From NCBI RefSeq assembly GCF_000745425.1, contig NZ_JQJH01000016.1:1-64000 (forward strand): a stretch of DNA of 64,000 bases, read 5' to 3'. This DNA comes from Beijerinckia mobilis (GTDB taxonomy: Bacteria > Pseudomonadota > Alphaproteobacteria > Rhizobiales > Beijerinckiaceae). Position numbers and translations under genes: made by a program. Positions 50,599 to 58,327 of the stretch are shown piece by piece; position 1 is the stretch's first letter; each line of letters opens with the position of its first letter. Under the pieces are notes generated by a model. The model searched no databases. It had not been told where the DNA came from and saw nothing but the letters and a program-made list of their open reading frames with translations.

Positions 50599-51267
50599 AT
50601 GCAGCAGCCCTTCGAAAGATTGCAGATCGCACGGCAGCGCGCCGGTTTTGAAAGCGCGACAGAGGCTGCCCGGGCATTCGGCTGGAATGAAAATACTTAT
50701 CGAAGTCACGAAAATGGAGAACGCGGGCTCCGCCTCACGGTAGCTGAACGTTATGCAAAGGCATTCAATATATCAGCTGCATGGCTGTTGACTGGCGAAA
50801 ATGACGAAGAGGGGCAGAAGCCCGACGAGCCGCCGAAATATACCGTGCGCCTCGTCGGCCGAATTGGTGCGGGCGCTGTTATCGACTCGGAATTCGAACA
50901 GGAGCCCCCCGAAGGCTTTGATGAAATTGAGATTCCTTATCCCGTTCCAGCCGGAGCCGTTGCTTTTGAGATCGTCGGGGACAGTATGTGGCCACGCTAC
51001 GATCCGGGCGATATCGTGATCTGCTGGAAGGTTGCTCAGACGCGAACGGAGGCGGATGGTTGGGAAGCCGCTGTTCGCCTGACGGATGGGCGCCGCTACC
51101 TGAAAACCATTAGGCGCGTAAGCAAGGATCGCTTTGACTTGATCAGCCATAATGCAAGCCCAATTCGTAACGTACAGATCGAATGGGCGTGCAAGGTTTT
51201 CGGTAATATCCGCGCTGGTGAATGGACGCTTGTCGAACATAATCCAGGTAAGAAGAAGCACATTTGA
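50599..51267 (+). CDS. Phage-type repressor, HTH plus S24 peptidase
   Basis: A 222-residue CI/LexA-like repressor. Residues about 4-65 form an XRE-type helix-turn-helix (ARQRAGFESATEAARAFGW...RYAKAFNISAAWLL). The C-terminal half is an S24 self-cleaving domain with Ser129 in GDSMWPRYDPGD, Lys169 in RYLKTI, and an Ala-Gly scissile pair at 91-92 (RIGAGAV). RecA-stimulated self-cleavage would relieve repression after DNA damage. The ATG at 50599 fits the HTH start. It may govern the GTAC dyads on both sides. Confidence 0.85.
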   Translation: MQQPFERLQIARQRAGFESATEAARAFGWNENTYRSHENGERGLRLTVAERYAKAFNISAAWLLTGENDEEGQKPDEPPKYTVRLVGRIGAGAVIDSEFEQEPPEGFDEIEIPYPVPAGAVAFEIVGDSMWPRYDPGDIVICWKVAQTRTEADGWEAAVRLTDGRRYLKTIRRVSKDRFDLISHNASPIRNVQIEWACKVFGNIRAGEWTLVEHNPGKKKHI

Positions 51268-51676
51268 CAAAAATATAGTTCACAATAGATGTGCTTTCAT
51301 ACCATTTAATTATATTTATTATATTGAATACAAAATAATTTACAAAAAATACAGATAAGTATCAAATCTTAAACGCTAAAAGGACAGCTTTATTGACACA
51401 TCGTCAAAAGCACAATGATCTATGCCGACTGCGACGAGCACGATTTCTTGGGATTGACCCTCTTTTAAATTCAATCACCGTAAAGACACATCTTTCATTG
51501 GTTCTTACGGGCAAAGTTCCGGAATGACCGGAGTCAATTAACCCGCAGTTCGAATATATTGCGAGTGGAAAGCAGCAAAACGTACAAACTCCCAATTGCT
51601 GTACGTTTCGTGTTGACGGCGCATTGTACTTAACGTACTGTACGAACATCGAGACGACAACAATTGGAATTTCTCC
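51268..51676. other. AT-rich region with operator-like sites
   Basis: About 410 bases; the left half is very AT-rich and the right end carries the dyads and promoter listed at 51578-51645. A minus-strand ORF across 51404-51889 has no support. Confidence 0.45.
51578..51645 (+). promoter_or_regulatory. Promoter with GTAC operator-like sites
   Basis: AAACGTACA (51578-51586) and TGTACGTTT (51600-51608) form a 9-bp dyad. TTGACG at 51613-51618 and a weak TACTGT at 51636-51641, 17 bases apart, could be -35 and -10. GTACTGTAC (51635-51643) overlaps the -10 and matches the word in the 50501-50555 dyad. Confidence 0.6.
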
Positions 51677-51928
51677 ATGATTGATCCGGAAATTGCCTTG
51701 ATCGAAGCACTTTATGCTCAGGCTGACGCCGCGGCCGCAAATGAGCGCTCCCAGATCAATCGGCTTTATGCGATGGGAGATTTGGGCCTTTCGAAACAGC
51801 TTCAGTCGACACAGGCGTGGCGTAGCGTCAACTCGAGACCGATCTCGGAAAAAACTGCCATTGCGCACGCGTCTTCTTACGTTGGCCAAAAACTCGGTGA
51901 ATCTGCCATTGGCCTGCCCGCCCGGTAA
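51677..51928 (+). CDS. Small protein of unknown function
   Basis: An 83-residue soluble protein starting ATGATTGATCC after GGAAT. It sits just after the operator-bearing promoter, where a phage cro- or early-gene product would lie. The sequence shows no family I recognise (IDPEIALIEALYAQADAAAA is helical). Confidence 0.5.
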   Translation: MIDPEIALIEALYAQADAAAANERSQINRLYAMGDLGLSKQLQSTQAWRSVNSRPISEKTAIAHASSYVGQKLGESAIGLPAR

Positions 51929-52213
51929 TGGCCACTAAAGACTCAGCGGAGCATCCCAACCGATCATCGAGTTTGCGGTGCAGCAAGATTTATAGCAAAT
52001 AGGAAAAGACAGGAGGGCTTTCAGGATTAATCCCAACATTGTGGAATTATCCGAGCGTTCGGACCTAAACACCTAATGCGGGATCTTCAAAGCCATCAAA
52101 TCAACCGGGATCAGCGATCGATTCCTAAGATCACTGGTAGGACCAAGTACAAAACGACTCATTCGCCACTATCCGAGCCAGGATCGGACACCCGCTGGCA
52201 GGCAGAAAAATCC

Positions 52214-52235
52214 AAAGACCGCCGCATCGGTCTTT
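52214..52235 (-). terminator. Terminator downstream of the lysine tRNA fragment
   Basis: An 8-bp stem AAAGACCG/CGGTCTTT with a 6-base loop, 32 bases beyond the CCA end on the minus strand, followed by a T-rich stretch in that direction. It is probably the original tRNA terminator. Confidence 0.7.
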
Positions 52236-52266
52236 GTGAAAACCGACGCTAGATTTTGATTTTCTT

Positions 52267-52312
52267 TGGTGAGCGCGATGGGATTCGAACCCATGACCCT
52301 CTGATTAAAAGT
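52267..52312 (-). repeat. 3' fragment of tRNA-Lys, attachment site
   Basis: Read on the minus strand, this starts in the anticodon loop (ACTTTTAATCAG, anticodon TTT), continues through the variable loop and a perfect T arm (ATGGG TTCGAAT CCCAT) and ends with CCA. The 5' half of the tRNA is absent; foreign sequence replaces it. Integrases of the adjacent type use tRNA 3' ends as att sites. The intact tRNA should lie at the far right end of the element. Confidence 0.82.
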
Positions 52313-52448
52313 TAAAATTGGTGGGTAAAAATGGCCTGACGTGACAGGACACGTTGGCAACGATCAGCCAATGATTATTCTTGAGATTTACCTCTTTGTC
52401 CGGCATTGTCTAAGACACTGGGTAACATTCGAAGACAGACATAAATGA

Positions 52449-52470
52449 TTACCCCTATTAGCCGGGGTAA
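52449..52470 (+). promoter_or_regulatory. Hairpin covering the integrase ribosome-binding site
   Basis: TTACCCC (52449-52455) pairs with GGGGTAA (52464-52470). The GGGG is the likely Shine-Dalgarno for the ATG at 52473, so the fold would limit translation. Confidence 0.5.
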
Positions 52471-52472
52471 CA

Positions 52473-53675
52473 ATGTCCAAGGTTTTAACCGCCCAGGGTA
52501 TCAATTCACTGCTTCGCGTTACCCCCGCCTCTCGGAGAGAGGTTCCTGATGGTCGGGTGCGCGGACTGTACTTCATCCAGCAACCGAGCGGCAAAGCCTC
52601 ATGGGCTGTACGATACCGCTCGAAGGCCGATGGCAAGCCCGTGAAACTCACTCTTGGCGCCTGGCCAGCCTTGGATCTTGTGAACGCGCGCGCGAAAGCT
52701 ATGGCAGCTCTTGCGGCCGTGGAAACTGGAGAAGATCCAGCCTCCGAGAAAAGACGGGCTAAAGAAGAAGCAAAAGCCACAAAGTCGGCCTCTCTCGATC
52801 GCATCGATTCGGTTGTCGAGACTTTTATTGTCCGACACGCCCAGGCCAAGAATCGTTCCTGGGCCGAAACAGACCGCATCCTAAAGAAAGAAGTCCTGAG
52901 CATCTGGAGCGGCCGCAGCCTGTCGAGCATCTCACGGGCTGAGGTGCATGACCTTCTGGATGGCATTGTCGATCGAGGTGCGCCGGTCATGGCGAATCGC
53001 GTGCTGGCGGCGCTGCGCAGGCTTTGCAATTGGGCCATTGAACGCGGGATTATCGAAACGTCGCCCTGCTCCGGCATTAAAGCGCCGTCTTCCGAACGTA
53101 GCCGTGATCGCATCCTCGACGACACCGAGTTGGCGGCCGTCTGGCAAGCTTCTGAAAAACTTGGATGGCCGTTTGGTCCCATCGTTCAGCTTTTGATCCT
53201 GACCGGCGCCCGGCGGGAAGAGGTCGCGGCCATGCGCTGGAACGAAATCGACCTCGAGCAAAAGCTTTGGACCCTACCGGCAAGCCGCGCGAAGAACGGC
53301 AAAGAGCATGTGATTCCTCTCTCGCCCCAGGCAATTGCGATCCTTGAGGCTCTGCCAAGGATCAAATCGGGGAAGCATCTTGTCTTCACCGTCACCGGCG
53401 AGACGGCGGTTTCCGGTTTCACGCGTGCCAAGGAACGGATCGATGCCTTCCTGCCGGAGGGCATACCACATTGGACGCTGCATGACCTACGCCGAACGCT
53501 GGCGAGTGGATGCGCGCGGCTTGGCGTAGCGCCACAGGTTGTCGAGGCCATCCTCAATCACAAGAGCGGCACCATTCGCGGCGTAGCAGCCGTTTACAAT
53601 CGCTACACATATGAAACTGAAAAACGCGCCGCTATGTATGCGTGGGCGAACCATGTGAATGCGGCGGTTATCTAA
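52473..53675 (+). CDS. int: P4-type tyrosine integrase
   Basis: A 400-residue tyrosine recombinase. The N-terminal ~90 residues match the DUF4102 arm-binding domain (PDGRVRGLYFIQQPSGKASWAVRYR); a core-binding domain follows. Catalytic residues are R247 (TGARREE), K274 (RAKNGKEH), H337-x2-R340 (HDLRRT), H363 and Y378 (YNRYTYE). It inserts and excises the element at the tRNA-Lys site 160 bases upstream. Length is typical of the family. Confidence 0.93.
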   Translation: MSKVLTAQGINSLLRVTPASRREVPDGRVRGLYFIQQPSGKASWAVRYRSKADGKPVKLTLGAWPALDLVNARAKAMAALAAVETGEDPASEKRRAKEEAKATKSASLDRIDSVVETFIVRHAQAKNRSWAETDRILKKEVLSIWSGRSLSSISRAEVHDLLDGIVDRGAPVMANRVLAALRRLCNWAIERGIIETSPCSGIKAPSSERSRDRILDDTELAAVWQASEKLGWPFGPIVQLLILTGARREEVAAMRWNEIDLEQKLWTLPASRAKNGKEHVIPLSPQAIAILEALPRIKSGKHLVFTVTGETAVSGFTRAKERIDAFLPEGIPHWTLHDLRRTLASGCARLGVAPQVVEAILNHKSGTIRGVAAVYNRYTYETEKRAAMYAWANHVNAAVI

Positions 53676-53982
53676 TCGGATGATTCGCATTATCACTCAC
53701 ATAATCCACACAATTCACCTAATTCACTATATCCACAGATTCAACATATCGACAATGTAAATTTTTAGAGCAGTCGAGATGGCGCAATTCATCGGTTTCC
53801 ACCGAAAAATTCGGTCACAATTCTCTCGAGAAAAGGTACGGTTTCAGCGTTTCAGGAAATGGCGCGCCATTTTTTTTCTTGTCCCACCGCGCCTGTTTTT
53901 GGCACGATTCGTCGTGTCACCACTGGAGTTTCAAAACGTGCATACACACACAAATACGCAAACGAACATAAACACGGACTCA
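53676..53982. other. Region with short direct repeats and DnaA-box-like sites
   Basis: About 300 bases between int and the small DNA-binding gene. AATTCACCT/AATTCACTA repeat directly at 53712-53729; TAATCCACA (53702) and ATATCCACA (53729) are one mismatch from a DnaA box. These could be integrase arm sites. Confidence 0.4.
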
Positions 53983-54156
53983 ATGTCTTTGATAGCGCAC
54001 CAAAAGGCCGCGAAGGTGTGCGGTATTTCGGGTCGCACGTTGACACGTTGGGTCGCCGCAGGGACGTTCGCCTCGCCGATCAACATCAATGGGCGAAAGT
54101 ATTATCGCATACTGGATCTGAATGATTTTTTGAGCGGAAAGCAAAATGAGAAATGA
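53983..54156 (+). CDS. AlpA/MerR-like small DNA-binding protein
   Basis: A 57-residue protein consisting of a single winged-helix-type HTH (KAAKVCGISGRTLTRWVAAGTF...YYRILDLNDFLSG), as in excisionases and AlpA regulators. Position next to the integrase suggests it controls excision or early expression. A longer in-frame ORF from 53779 is rejected because its first ~68 residues are low-complexity. Confidence 0.72.
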   Translation: MSLIAHQKAAKVCGISGRTLTRWVAAGTFASPININGRKYYRILDLNDFLSGKQNEK

Positions 54157-54427
54157 AGTTGTAATTCCGAAGAGTTCGCGATCGGAATTCAGAATAAGGA
54201 AAGTATTCGATGATGGGGCGGAAAAAATTGAGATGCGATTATATTGTAAAAATGGAAAACGAGAGTTCGTTCCGACTGGGTCGGGTCTGAAATTTTCTGC
54301 GGAAATGGTGCCGAAAATTATTCAAGCGATAGAAGCGGCGGCCGCGTCTGGGGCTGGAAATCTCGACGTGACCGCCGCCGATGATGGCCATTCCGGCATC
54401 AGGCCGGTCCGGCAAATGTCAAGTTGA
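54146..54427 (+). CDS. Possible PC4-like single-stranded DNA-binding protein
   Basis: A 93-residue protein overlapping the preceding gene by 11 bases. The part MRLYCKNGKREFVPTGSG followed by FSAEMVPKIIQAIEAA resembles the strand-strand-helix end of transcriptional coactivator PC4-like proteins, which bind single-stranded DNA. The match is by eye and weak. Otherwise uncharacterised. Confidence 0.5.
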   Translation: MRNEVVIPKSSRSEFRIRKVFDDGAEKIEMRLYCKNGKREFVPTGSGLKFSAEMVPKIIQAIEAAAASGAGNLDVTAADDGHSGIRPVRQMSS

Positions 54428-54443
54428 CCTGTAAAGGATCACA

Positions 54444-54569
54444 ATGACCAATGAAACTTTGGCGCAAAATGCGGCCGTTCGTCAAGGGCGGCGCACGCCG
54501 ACCTGTGCAAAAATCCACCTCTGGCATAATCGCCGCCGCCCCATCGTGCAAGTGGGAGGCGCTGCATGA
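54444..54569 (+). CDS. 41-residue basic protein
   Basis: A short ORF with AGGA 6 bases before its ATG. Its stop overlaps the start of the resolvase gene in an ATGA arrangement, which suggests translational coupling. The product is Arg-rich (VRQGRRTPTCAKIH, WHNRRRP). No family recognised. Confidence 0.55.
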   Translation: MTNETLAQNAAVRQGRRTPTCAKIHLWHNRRRPIVQVGGAA

Positions 54570-55054
54570 GTGCTTCCCTTTTTCTGGGCGTCGACATAGG
54601 TGCCCAAGGTGCGATTGCGATCGTCACGGCCGACGGCAAGTTGCTCGACATCCAGGACATGCCGGTTCTCCGTGATGGACCGGCCAACCGCCGTGCAGTG
54701 AATGGGCCGCTGCTCGTGGACATCATTTTCAAATCGCACGCGAACTGCGCATTTGTCGAGCACGTGGCCGCCAGACCTGGCGAGGGAGCCGTTGGTGCGT
54801 TCGCGTTTGGCCGATCGAGGGGCGTCATTGAAGGTGTGCTGGCAGCCGCCGGTATTCCCGCGACGTTCATCGCACCGGCTTCATGGAAGCGTTCGGTTGG
54901 GCTGTCGATGGCATCAAAAGATGCCGCCAGAGCGGAGGCGATTCGCCGTTGGCCTCGGCACGCCGAACTCTTCGCCCGCAAGAAAGACGATGGCCGGGCC
55001 GAGGCGGCGCTGATCGCCGTGGCCGGAATCTTGAAAATGGAGGGTGCGCGATGA
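54566..55054 (+). CDS. RuvC-like Holliday junction resolvase
   Basis: A 162-residue phage-type RuvC-fold nuclease. Acidic residues expected at the active site are visible: D10 in LFLGVDIGAQGA, E65 in AFVEHVAARPGEG, and D141/D142 with E146 near the end (KKDDGRAEAALIA). It would resolve branched DNA during replication or packaging of the element. It overlaps the genes on both sides by ATGA. Confidence 0.82.
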   Translation: MSASLFLGVDIGAQGAIAIVTADGKLLDIQDMPVLRDGPANRRAVNGPLLVDIIFKSHANCAFVEHVAARPGEGAVGAFAFGRSRGVIEGVLAAAGIPATFIAPASWKRSVGLSMASKDAARAEAIRRWPRHAELFARKKDDGRAEAALIAVAGILKMEGAR

Positions 55055-55365
55055 CTCGTTCGCCTCTCCGCTCTCGCCGCGCATCGGAGATTATCGACTT
55101 TCGCCATGATGGCCTGCGCTATACGGCGAGCGTGAGTTTCTTTGATGACGTGCGCCTTGCTGAAGTTTTCCTTGATGCTGAGAAGATTGGCACTGCGGCT
55201 TCTGTTATTGCGCGCGATCTCGCCGTCACGGCATCGCTGGCACTCCAATATGGCTGCCCGGTAGCTGTCCTGCGCAAGGCTCTTACTCGTGATGCTCGCG
55301 GAATTGCCGCCGGCCCGCTTGGTACGCTGCTCGACCTCATCGAGGGAGGCGTTGATGAGTCATGA
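55051..55365 (+). CDS. TSCPD-domain-like protein
   Basis: A 104-residue protein similar to the TSCPD domain found at the C-terminus of some ribonucleotide reductases and as stand-alone proteins (FRHDGLRYTASVSFFDDVRL, AEVFLDAEKIGTAASVIARD, SLALQYGCPVAVLRKALTRD). The zinc-type cysteine pair of the longer domain is absent. Function unknown; it overlaps both neighbours and is probably co-translated. Confidence 0.6.
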   Translation: MTRSPLRSRRASEIIDFRHDGLRYTASVSFFDDVRLAEVFLDAEKIGTAASVIARDLAVTASLALQYGCPVAVLRKALTRDARGIAAGPLGTLLDLIEGGVDES

Positions 55366-55621
55366 CCTTACACCCGAGCGAATCGACGAAGAAGCGCAGC
55401 GAATTTATGAAAAATTGGGGTTTATTCGCATACATGCCGAGAATGCGCAACGGTCGATGCAAATTGGCGATCGCGTTGGAGCGCAATGGGCAATGCGCTC
55501 GCTTGCTGCGAATACGCGTGATGCCGTCGACCGCTGGAATAATTTACGCAGGCAGGTGAGGGAAACACGGCAGCGACATCTGGAAATGGAGGCGCCTGAC
55601 CATGCAGCCTCCACCCCTTGA
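55355..55621 (+). CDS. Small helical protein of unknown function
   Basis: An 88-residue charged helical protein (RIDEEAQRIYEKLGFIRIH, LAANTRDAVDRWNNLRRQV). GAGGG lies 9 bases before the ATG. The gene overlaps the preceding gene by 11 bases and the helicase gene by 20. No family recognised. Confidence 0.55.
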   Translation: MSHDLTPERIDEEAQRIYEKLGFIRIHAENAQRSMQIGDRVGAQWAMRSLAANTRDAVDRWNNLRRQVRETRQRHLEMEAPDHAASTP

Positions 55622-56687
55622 CGCGGATTATCTCAATTCACTAATGGCGTTTGGCGAACCAATTTTTGACAATGACCATGTAAAGCCGTTTTTGAAAAAG
55701 GTCAAGCGCGGCAGCGACTTTCTGTCTGAATATCGGCCGATTCATTATGTCGTTGATGGCGTTTTGCCGTCCGGATCGCTGTATGCCATCACCGGCAAAC
55801 GGGGAACCGGAAAAACCGCATTTTTGATCGGTGTCACGATGGCGATCATCACTGGCCGGGCCGACCTGATCGGCTTCCCCGTCGAGGCCGGTCGCGTGGC
55901 TTATGTCGCGCTGGAAAATCCAACTGACATCCGAATGAAAATGTCGGCAAACGCATTCGTCGCGAATGTCGATCGCGAGCTGTTGAATGATCGGCTTGCC
56001 GTCATCGATGGGCGCCTTCCGCTGCCGGAAATCGCCGAGCAGCTTACCGTTGACATCGAGGAGAACGGCGAATTTCAGATTGTGCTTTTTGATACCTTCC
56101 AAGCAGGTTTTGCTGGTGGCGACTTTAATGATAACGCTGCTGTGCTCGCGTATGCGAGGCACCTACGCGGACTCACAGATTTGCGCGGATCGCCGGCCGT
56201 GCTGGTCGCGGCGCATCCTACGAAGTCGGCAGGAGAGGACAATCTTGAGCCTTATGGCGGCGGTTCCGTCATGAATGAACTCGATGGCAATCTTACCCTT
56301 TGGGCCGCAGACGGTCAGATCAAACTGTCGTTCAACAAAGTCCGTGGACCGGAATTCGAGCCCCGTCACTTTCGGGTTGAGAAAGTGTCCAGTCCCGACA
56401 TTCTCGACAATCGGGGACGCGAAATTCTTCTGCCCCGGATGATTCCTGTCAGCGCGGAAGCTGCGGAAGAGCGGGCTCAGCAGGGCATTAACACGACGCG
56501 GGCCTTGCTCAAGGCCATGGCGGAAAATCCCGGCGGCTCGCAGCGCGAATGGGCGGCGGCCATTGGGCGGGCAGTCGGGCTTGTGAACAAGAACCTCCAA
56601 AAGCTTAAGGATCAGCGACTTGTCGAAGATGTCCTCGGCAAATGGAAGCTGACCGCAAAGGGCGAAAAAGAGGCTCTGAATGGTTAA
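55602..56687 (+). CDS. RepA-like hexameric replicative helicase
   Basis: A 361-residue RecA-fold ATPase of the RepA/AAA_25 type. Walker A GKRGTGKT is at 65-72 and Walker B VLFDT at 161-165 (Asp164); VAAHPTKSAGEDNLEPYGGGS is a further family motif. The last ~75 residues form a winged-helix-like region (AMAENPGGSQREWAAAIGRAV...KGEKEALNG) that may bind DNA. It should unwind the element's DNA at its origin. The site array starting 9 bases after the stop may be its target. Confidence 0.82.
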   Translation: MQPPPLDADYLNSLMAFGEPIFDNDHVKPFLKKVKRGSDFLSEYRPIHYVVDGVLPSGSLYAITGKRGTGKTAFLIGVTMAIITGRADLIGFPVEAGRVAYVALENPTDIRMKMSANAFVANVDRELLNDRLAVIDGRLPLPEIAEQLTVDIEENGEFQIVLFDTFQAGFAGGDFNDNAAVLAYARHLRGLTDLRGSPAVLVAAHPTKSAGEDNLEPYGGGSVMNELDGNLTLWAADGQIKLSFNKVRGPEFEPRHFRVEKVSSPDILDNRGREILLPRMIPVSAEAAEERAQQGINTTRALLKAMAENPGGSQREWAAAIGRAVGLVNKNLQKLKDQRLVEDVLGKWKLTAKGEKEALNG

Positions 56688-56695
56688 GCTCAAGT

Positions 56696-56901
56696 GTTCA
56701 CCGATGGTGAACAAGACCGCCTTTTTTGTTCACCCCTTTTTGGTGAACAAAATGGTGAACAGTGAACAGCTTATCACATTGAAATAGTTTATGTTCACCG
56801 GTGAACACTTGAGGTGAACGAACCGTGTTTTGTTCACCGTTCACCGCCCGCGCTTTCTTTAGAAAGCGGGCGGGTGAACACGGCTGGGCTTCCGAGTGAA
56901 C
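56696..56901. repeat. Array of 13 GTGAAC-type sites, candidate origin
   Basis: Exact GTTCACC or GGTGAAC words start at 56696, 56706, 56728, 56742, 56754, 56793, 56800, 56813, 56832, 56839 and 56873; two further GTGAAC copies start at 56762 and 56896. Both orientations occur; 56793-56806 is a perfect 14-bp palindrome and 56832/56839 are tandem. Their density just after a helicase gene suggests iterons or an operator cluster. Confidence 0.75.
56844..56873. other. Hairpin inside the site array
   Basis: CCGCCC and GCTTTC (left arm, with a two-base GC bulge between them) pair with GAAAGC and GGGCGG across a TTTA loop. It is 12 bp long and could be a structural part of an origin or a terminator for the helicase transcript. 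Confidence 0.6.
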
Positions 56902-57215
56902 GCCTGACTGCAATCGCGCGCTGCGATCGAAGGCTGGATGTTGTGTGGGTATCCGCCCCGCCAAGCCGCTTGCCCCATCATTCCGTCGATTTCGGGACAT
57001 ATTTTTCTGTTTACTGATTGGAAGTCAGAAAATTTATTTTATAAATAATTGTTTTTACTATATTTTATAATCAATATCGCACGAGGGTAACGCCAGGGGT
57101 GGCGGAAGTTGCGCCGAGACGAAAATTTTCGTATTATAATTTGGTCGATCGAAATCGACTGCTGATGGGCCTTACGGCAGCCGGCGCAAATTCCTAGTGA
57201 AGGAAAGCGCGTGGC

Positions 57216-57875
57216 ATGGTGCCCGAAATCTCCCTAAATTTATTATCTAGCTTTCACGCACGCCGCCTCGAACTCGAACGCAGGCTGGAAACGAACGCCC
57301 GCGCCCAAGCGAAATTGCGGGCGGCCGACGATGCCGAGGCAGCCGCGATGGTCGAAATCCGCGAAATCGCGGATGCCGACGCCACCGCCTTGCGCGCATG
57401 GGCTGCCGATGGCTGCCACGGCAATCCGCCTTCGCCGGACATCGCGGCGCGGCGCGGCCCTGCGGAGCGGCTTGCCGCGGCCCATGCGGCCCAGGCGGCG
57501 GTGGAACGGGTGGCCGGCGAACTTTCGGCCGAGGCAGCGCGGTTGCGCACCGAGTTGGTAAGCCTGCAGGCACAAATTGAGGCTGCCGCTCTCGACGCGG
57601 CTCGCGGGGAATGGCGGGAGGCGGTTGCTGATGCTTGCAAGGCCGCCGATGGCTTCCGCGTCGCATATGCTCGCGCCATCGCCCTGCGCGGCTTGCTGCA
57701 CGCCCAAGCGTCATCGCCGCGCCTGTCGGCCTCGCAGGAGGCTATAGCCATGCACCGAACGGCCGACACATTCACTCCGCCAATTTTTGACCTCGAACCA
57801 TCGCCAGCGGATCGCGCTGCCGCGATGGCGGCCTGGGATGCCCGGCTTGCTGAGCTTGCAGGGGGCACAGCATGA
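57216..57875 (+). CDS. Coiled-coil protein of unknown function
   Basis: A 219-residue Ala/Arg/Glu-rich protein; residues ~5-165 look like long helices or coiled coil (ARRLELERRLETNARAQAKL, AAQAAVERVAGELSAEAARL). Similar Ala-rich proteins are common in phages but I cannot name a family. It overlaps the next gene by 4 bases (ATGA). Confidence 0.6.
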   Translation: MVPEISLNLLSSFHARRLELERRLETNARAQAKLRAADDAEAAAMVEIREIADADATALRAWAADGCHGNPPSPDIAARRGPAERLAAAHAAQAAVERVAGELSAEAARLRTELVSLQAQIEAAALDAARGEWREAVADACKAADGFRVAYARAIALRGLLHAQASSPRLSASQEAIAMHRTADTFTPPIFDLEPSPADRAAAMAAWDARLAELAGGTA

Positions 57876-58327
57876 GCCTGACCGCCGCTCTCGAAAAACT
57901 GAATGCCGCATCGGCGGCCTTGCAAGCATCGGCAACCGCCGTGCGCGCTGCAAGCGCAGGTAGACTACCGGAAATCGAGAAAGGCCACGCCACCGGCCTC
58001 GCCGACGATTTAACGAAGGCCATTGATGCTGATCGGACTGCCGGCGCAGCTCTGATCGAAGCAGCAGAGGATTTGGCACGGGAACTCCGATCCCTCGCGG
58101 GTGGCCCGATTCCGTTGATCCGACAGATCGTGAAGGCCGATGATCCCGCGCCCGCTGAAGTTCGAGGCTTTTTCATCGATCTTGCCGCTGCAATCAATCG
58201 AAGCGGAAATCTTTCGACTGATGAAGAGGCCGAACTTTTTCGCCGCATGTTCGATGAATGTGATTTCTCTGCCGGCACGCGGCACATGATCCGATACGCA
58301 TTGGATCGCCTTGGCGGCCTGCAATGA
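57872..58327 (+). CDS. Helical protein of unknown function
   Basis: A 151-residue protein, Ala-rich helices at the N-terminus and a compact C-terminal part (FRRMFDECDFSAGTRHMIRY). Coupled by 4-base overlaps to the genes on either side, so part of one transcript. No family recognised. Confidence 0.55.
   Translation: MSLTAALEKLNAASAALQASATAVRAASAGRLPEIEKGHATGLADDLTKAIDADRTAGAALIEAAEDLARELRSLAGGPIPLIRQIVKADDPAPAEVRGFFIDLAAAINRSGNLSTDEEAELFRRMFDECDFSAGTRHMIRYALDRLGGLQ

Larger units (their letters stand above)
51929..52472. other. Non-coding junction region
   Basis: Holds a terminator (52214-52235), the tRNA-Lys fragment (52267-52312) and the integrase leader hairpin (52449-52470). No protein gene is supported. 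Confidence 0.6.
56688..57215. other. Non-coding region carrying the GTTCACC/GGTGAAC array
   Basis: About 530 bases between the helicase and the next gene. The left 210 bases hold the site array; the right part is AT-rich around 57010-57070. A 35-residue ORF from 56680 runs through the array but its codons are set by the repeats. Confidence 0.55.

Noticed and set aside
52169-52360. 63-residue minus-strand ORF
   Set aside because: Its middle (RVMGSNPIAL) is the translation of a tRNA T arm, a well-known false ORF.
56680-56787. 35-residue ORF running into the GTTCACC array
   Set aside because: Its start overlaps the helicase stop, but its codons are dictated by the repeated sites; kept only as a remark.
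56814-57017. 67-residue ORF with GTG start after the array
   Set aside because: The start is itself part of a GGTGAAC site and nothing else supports translation.
57243-57925. Long minus-strand ORFs opposite the coiled-coil gene
   Set aside because: High-GC Ala-rich genes leave open antisense frames; no start signal or family match.
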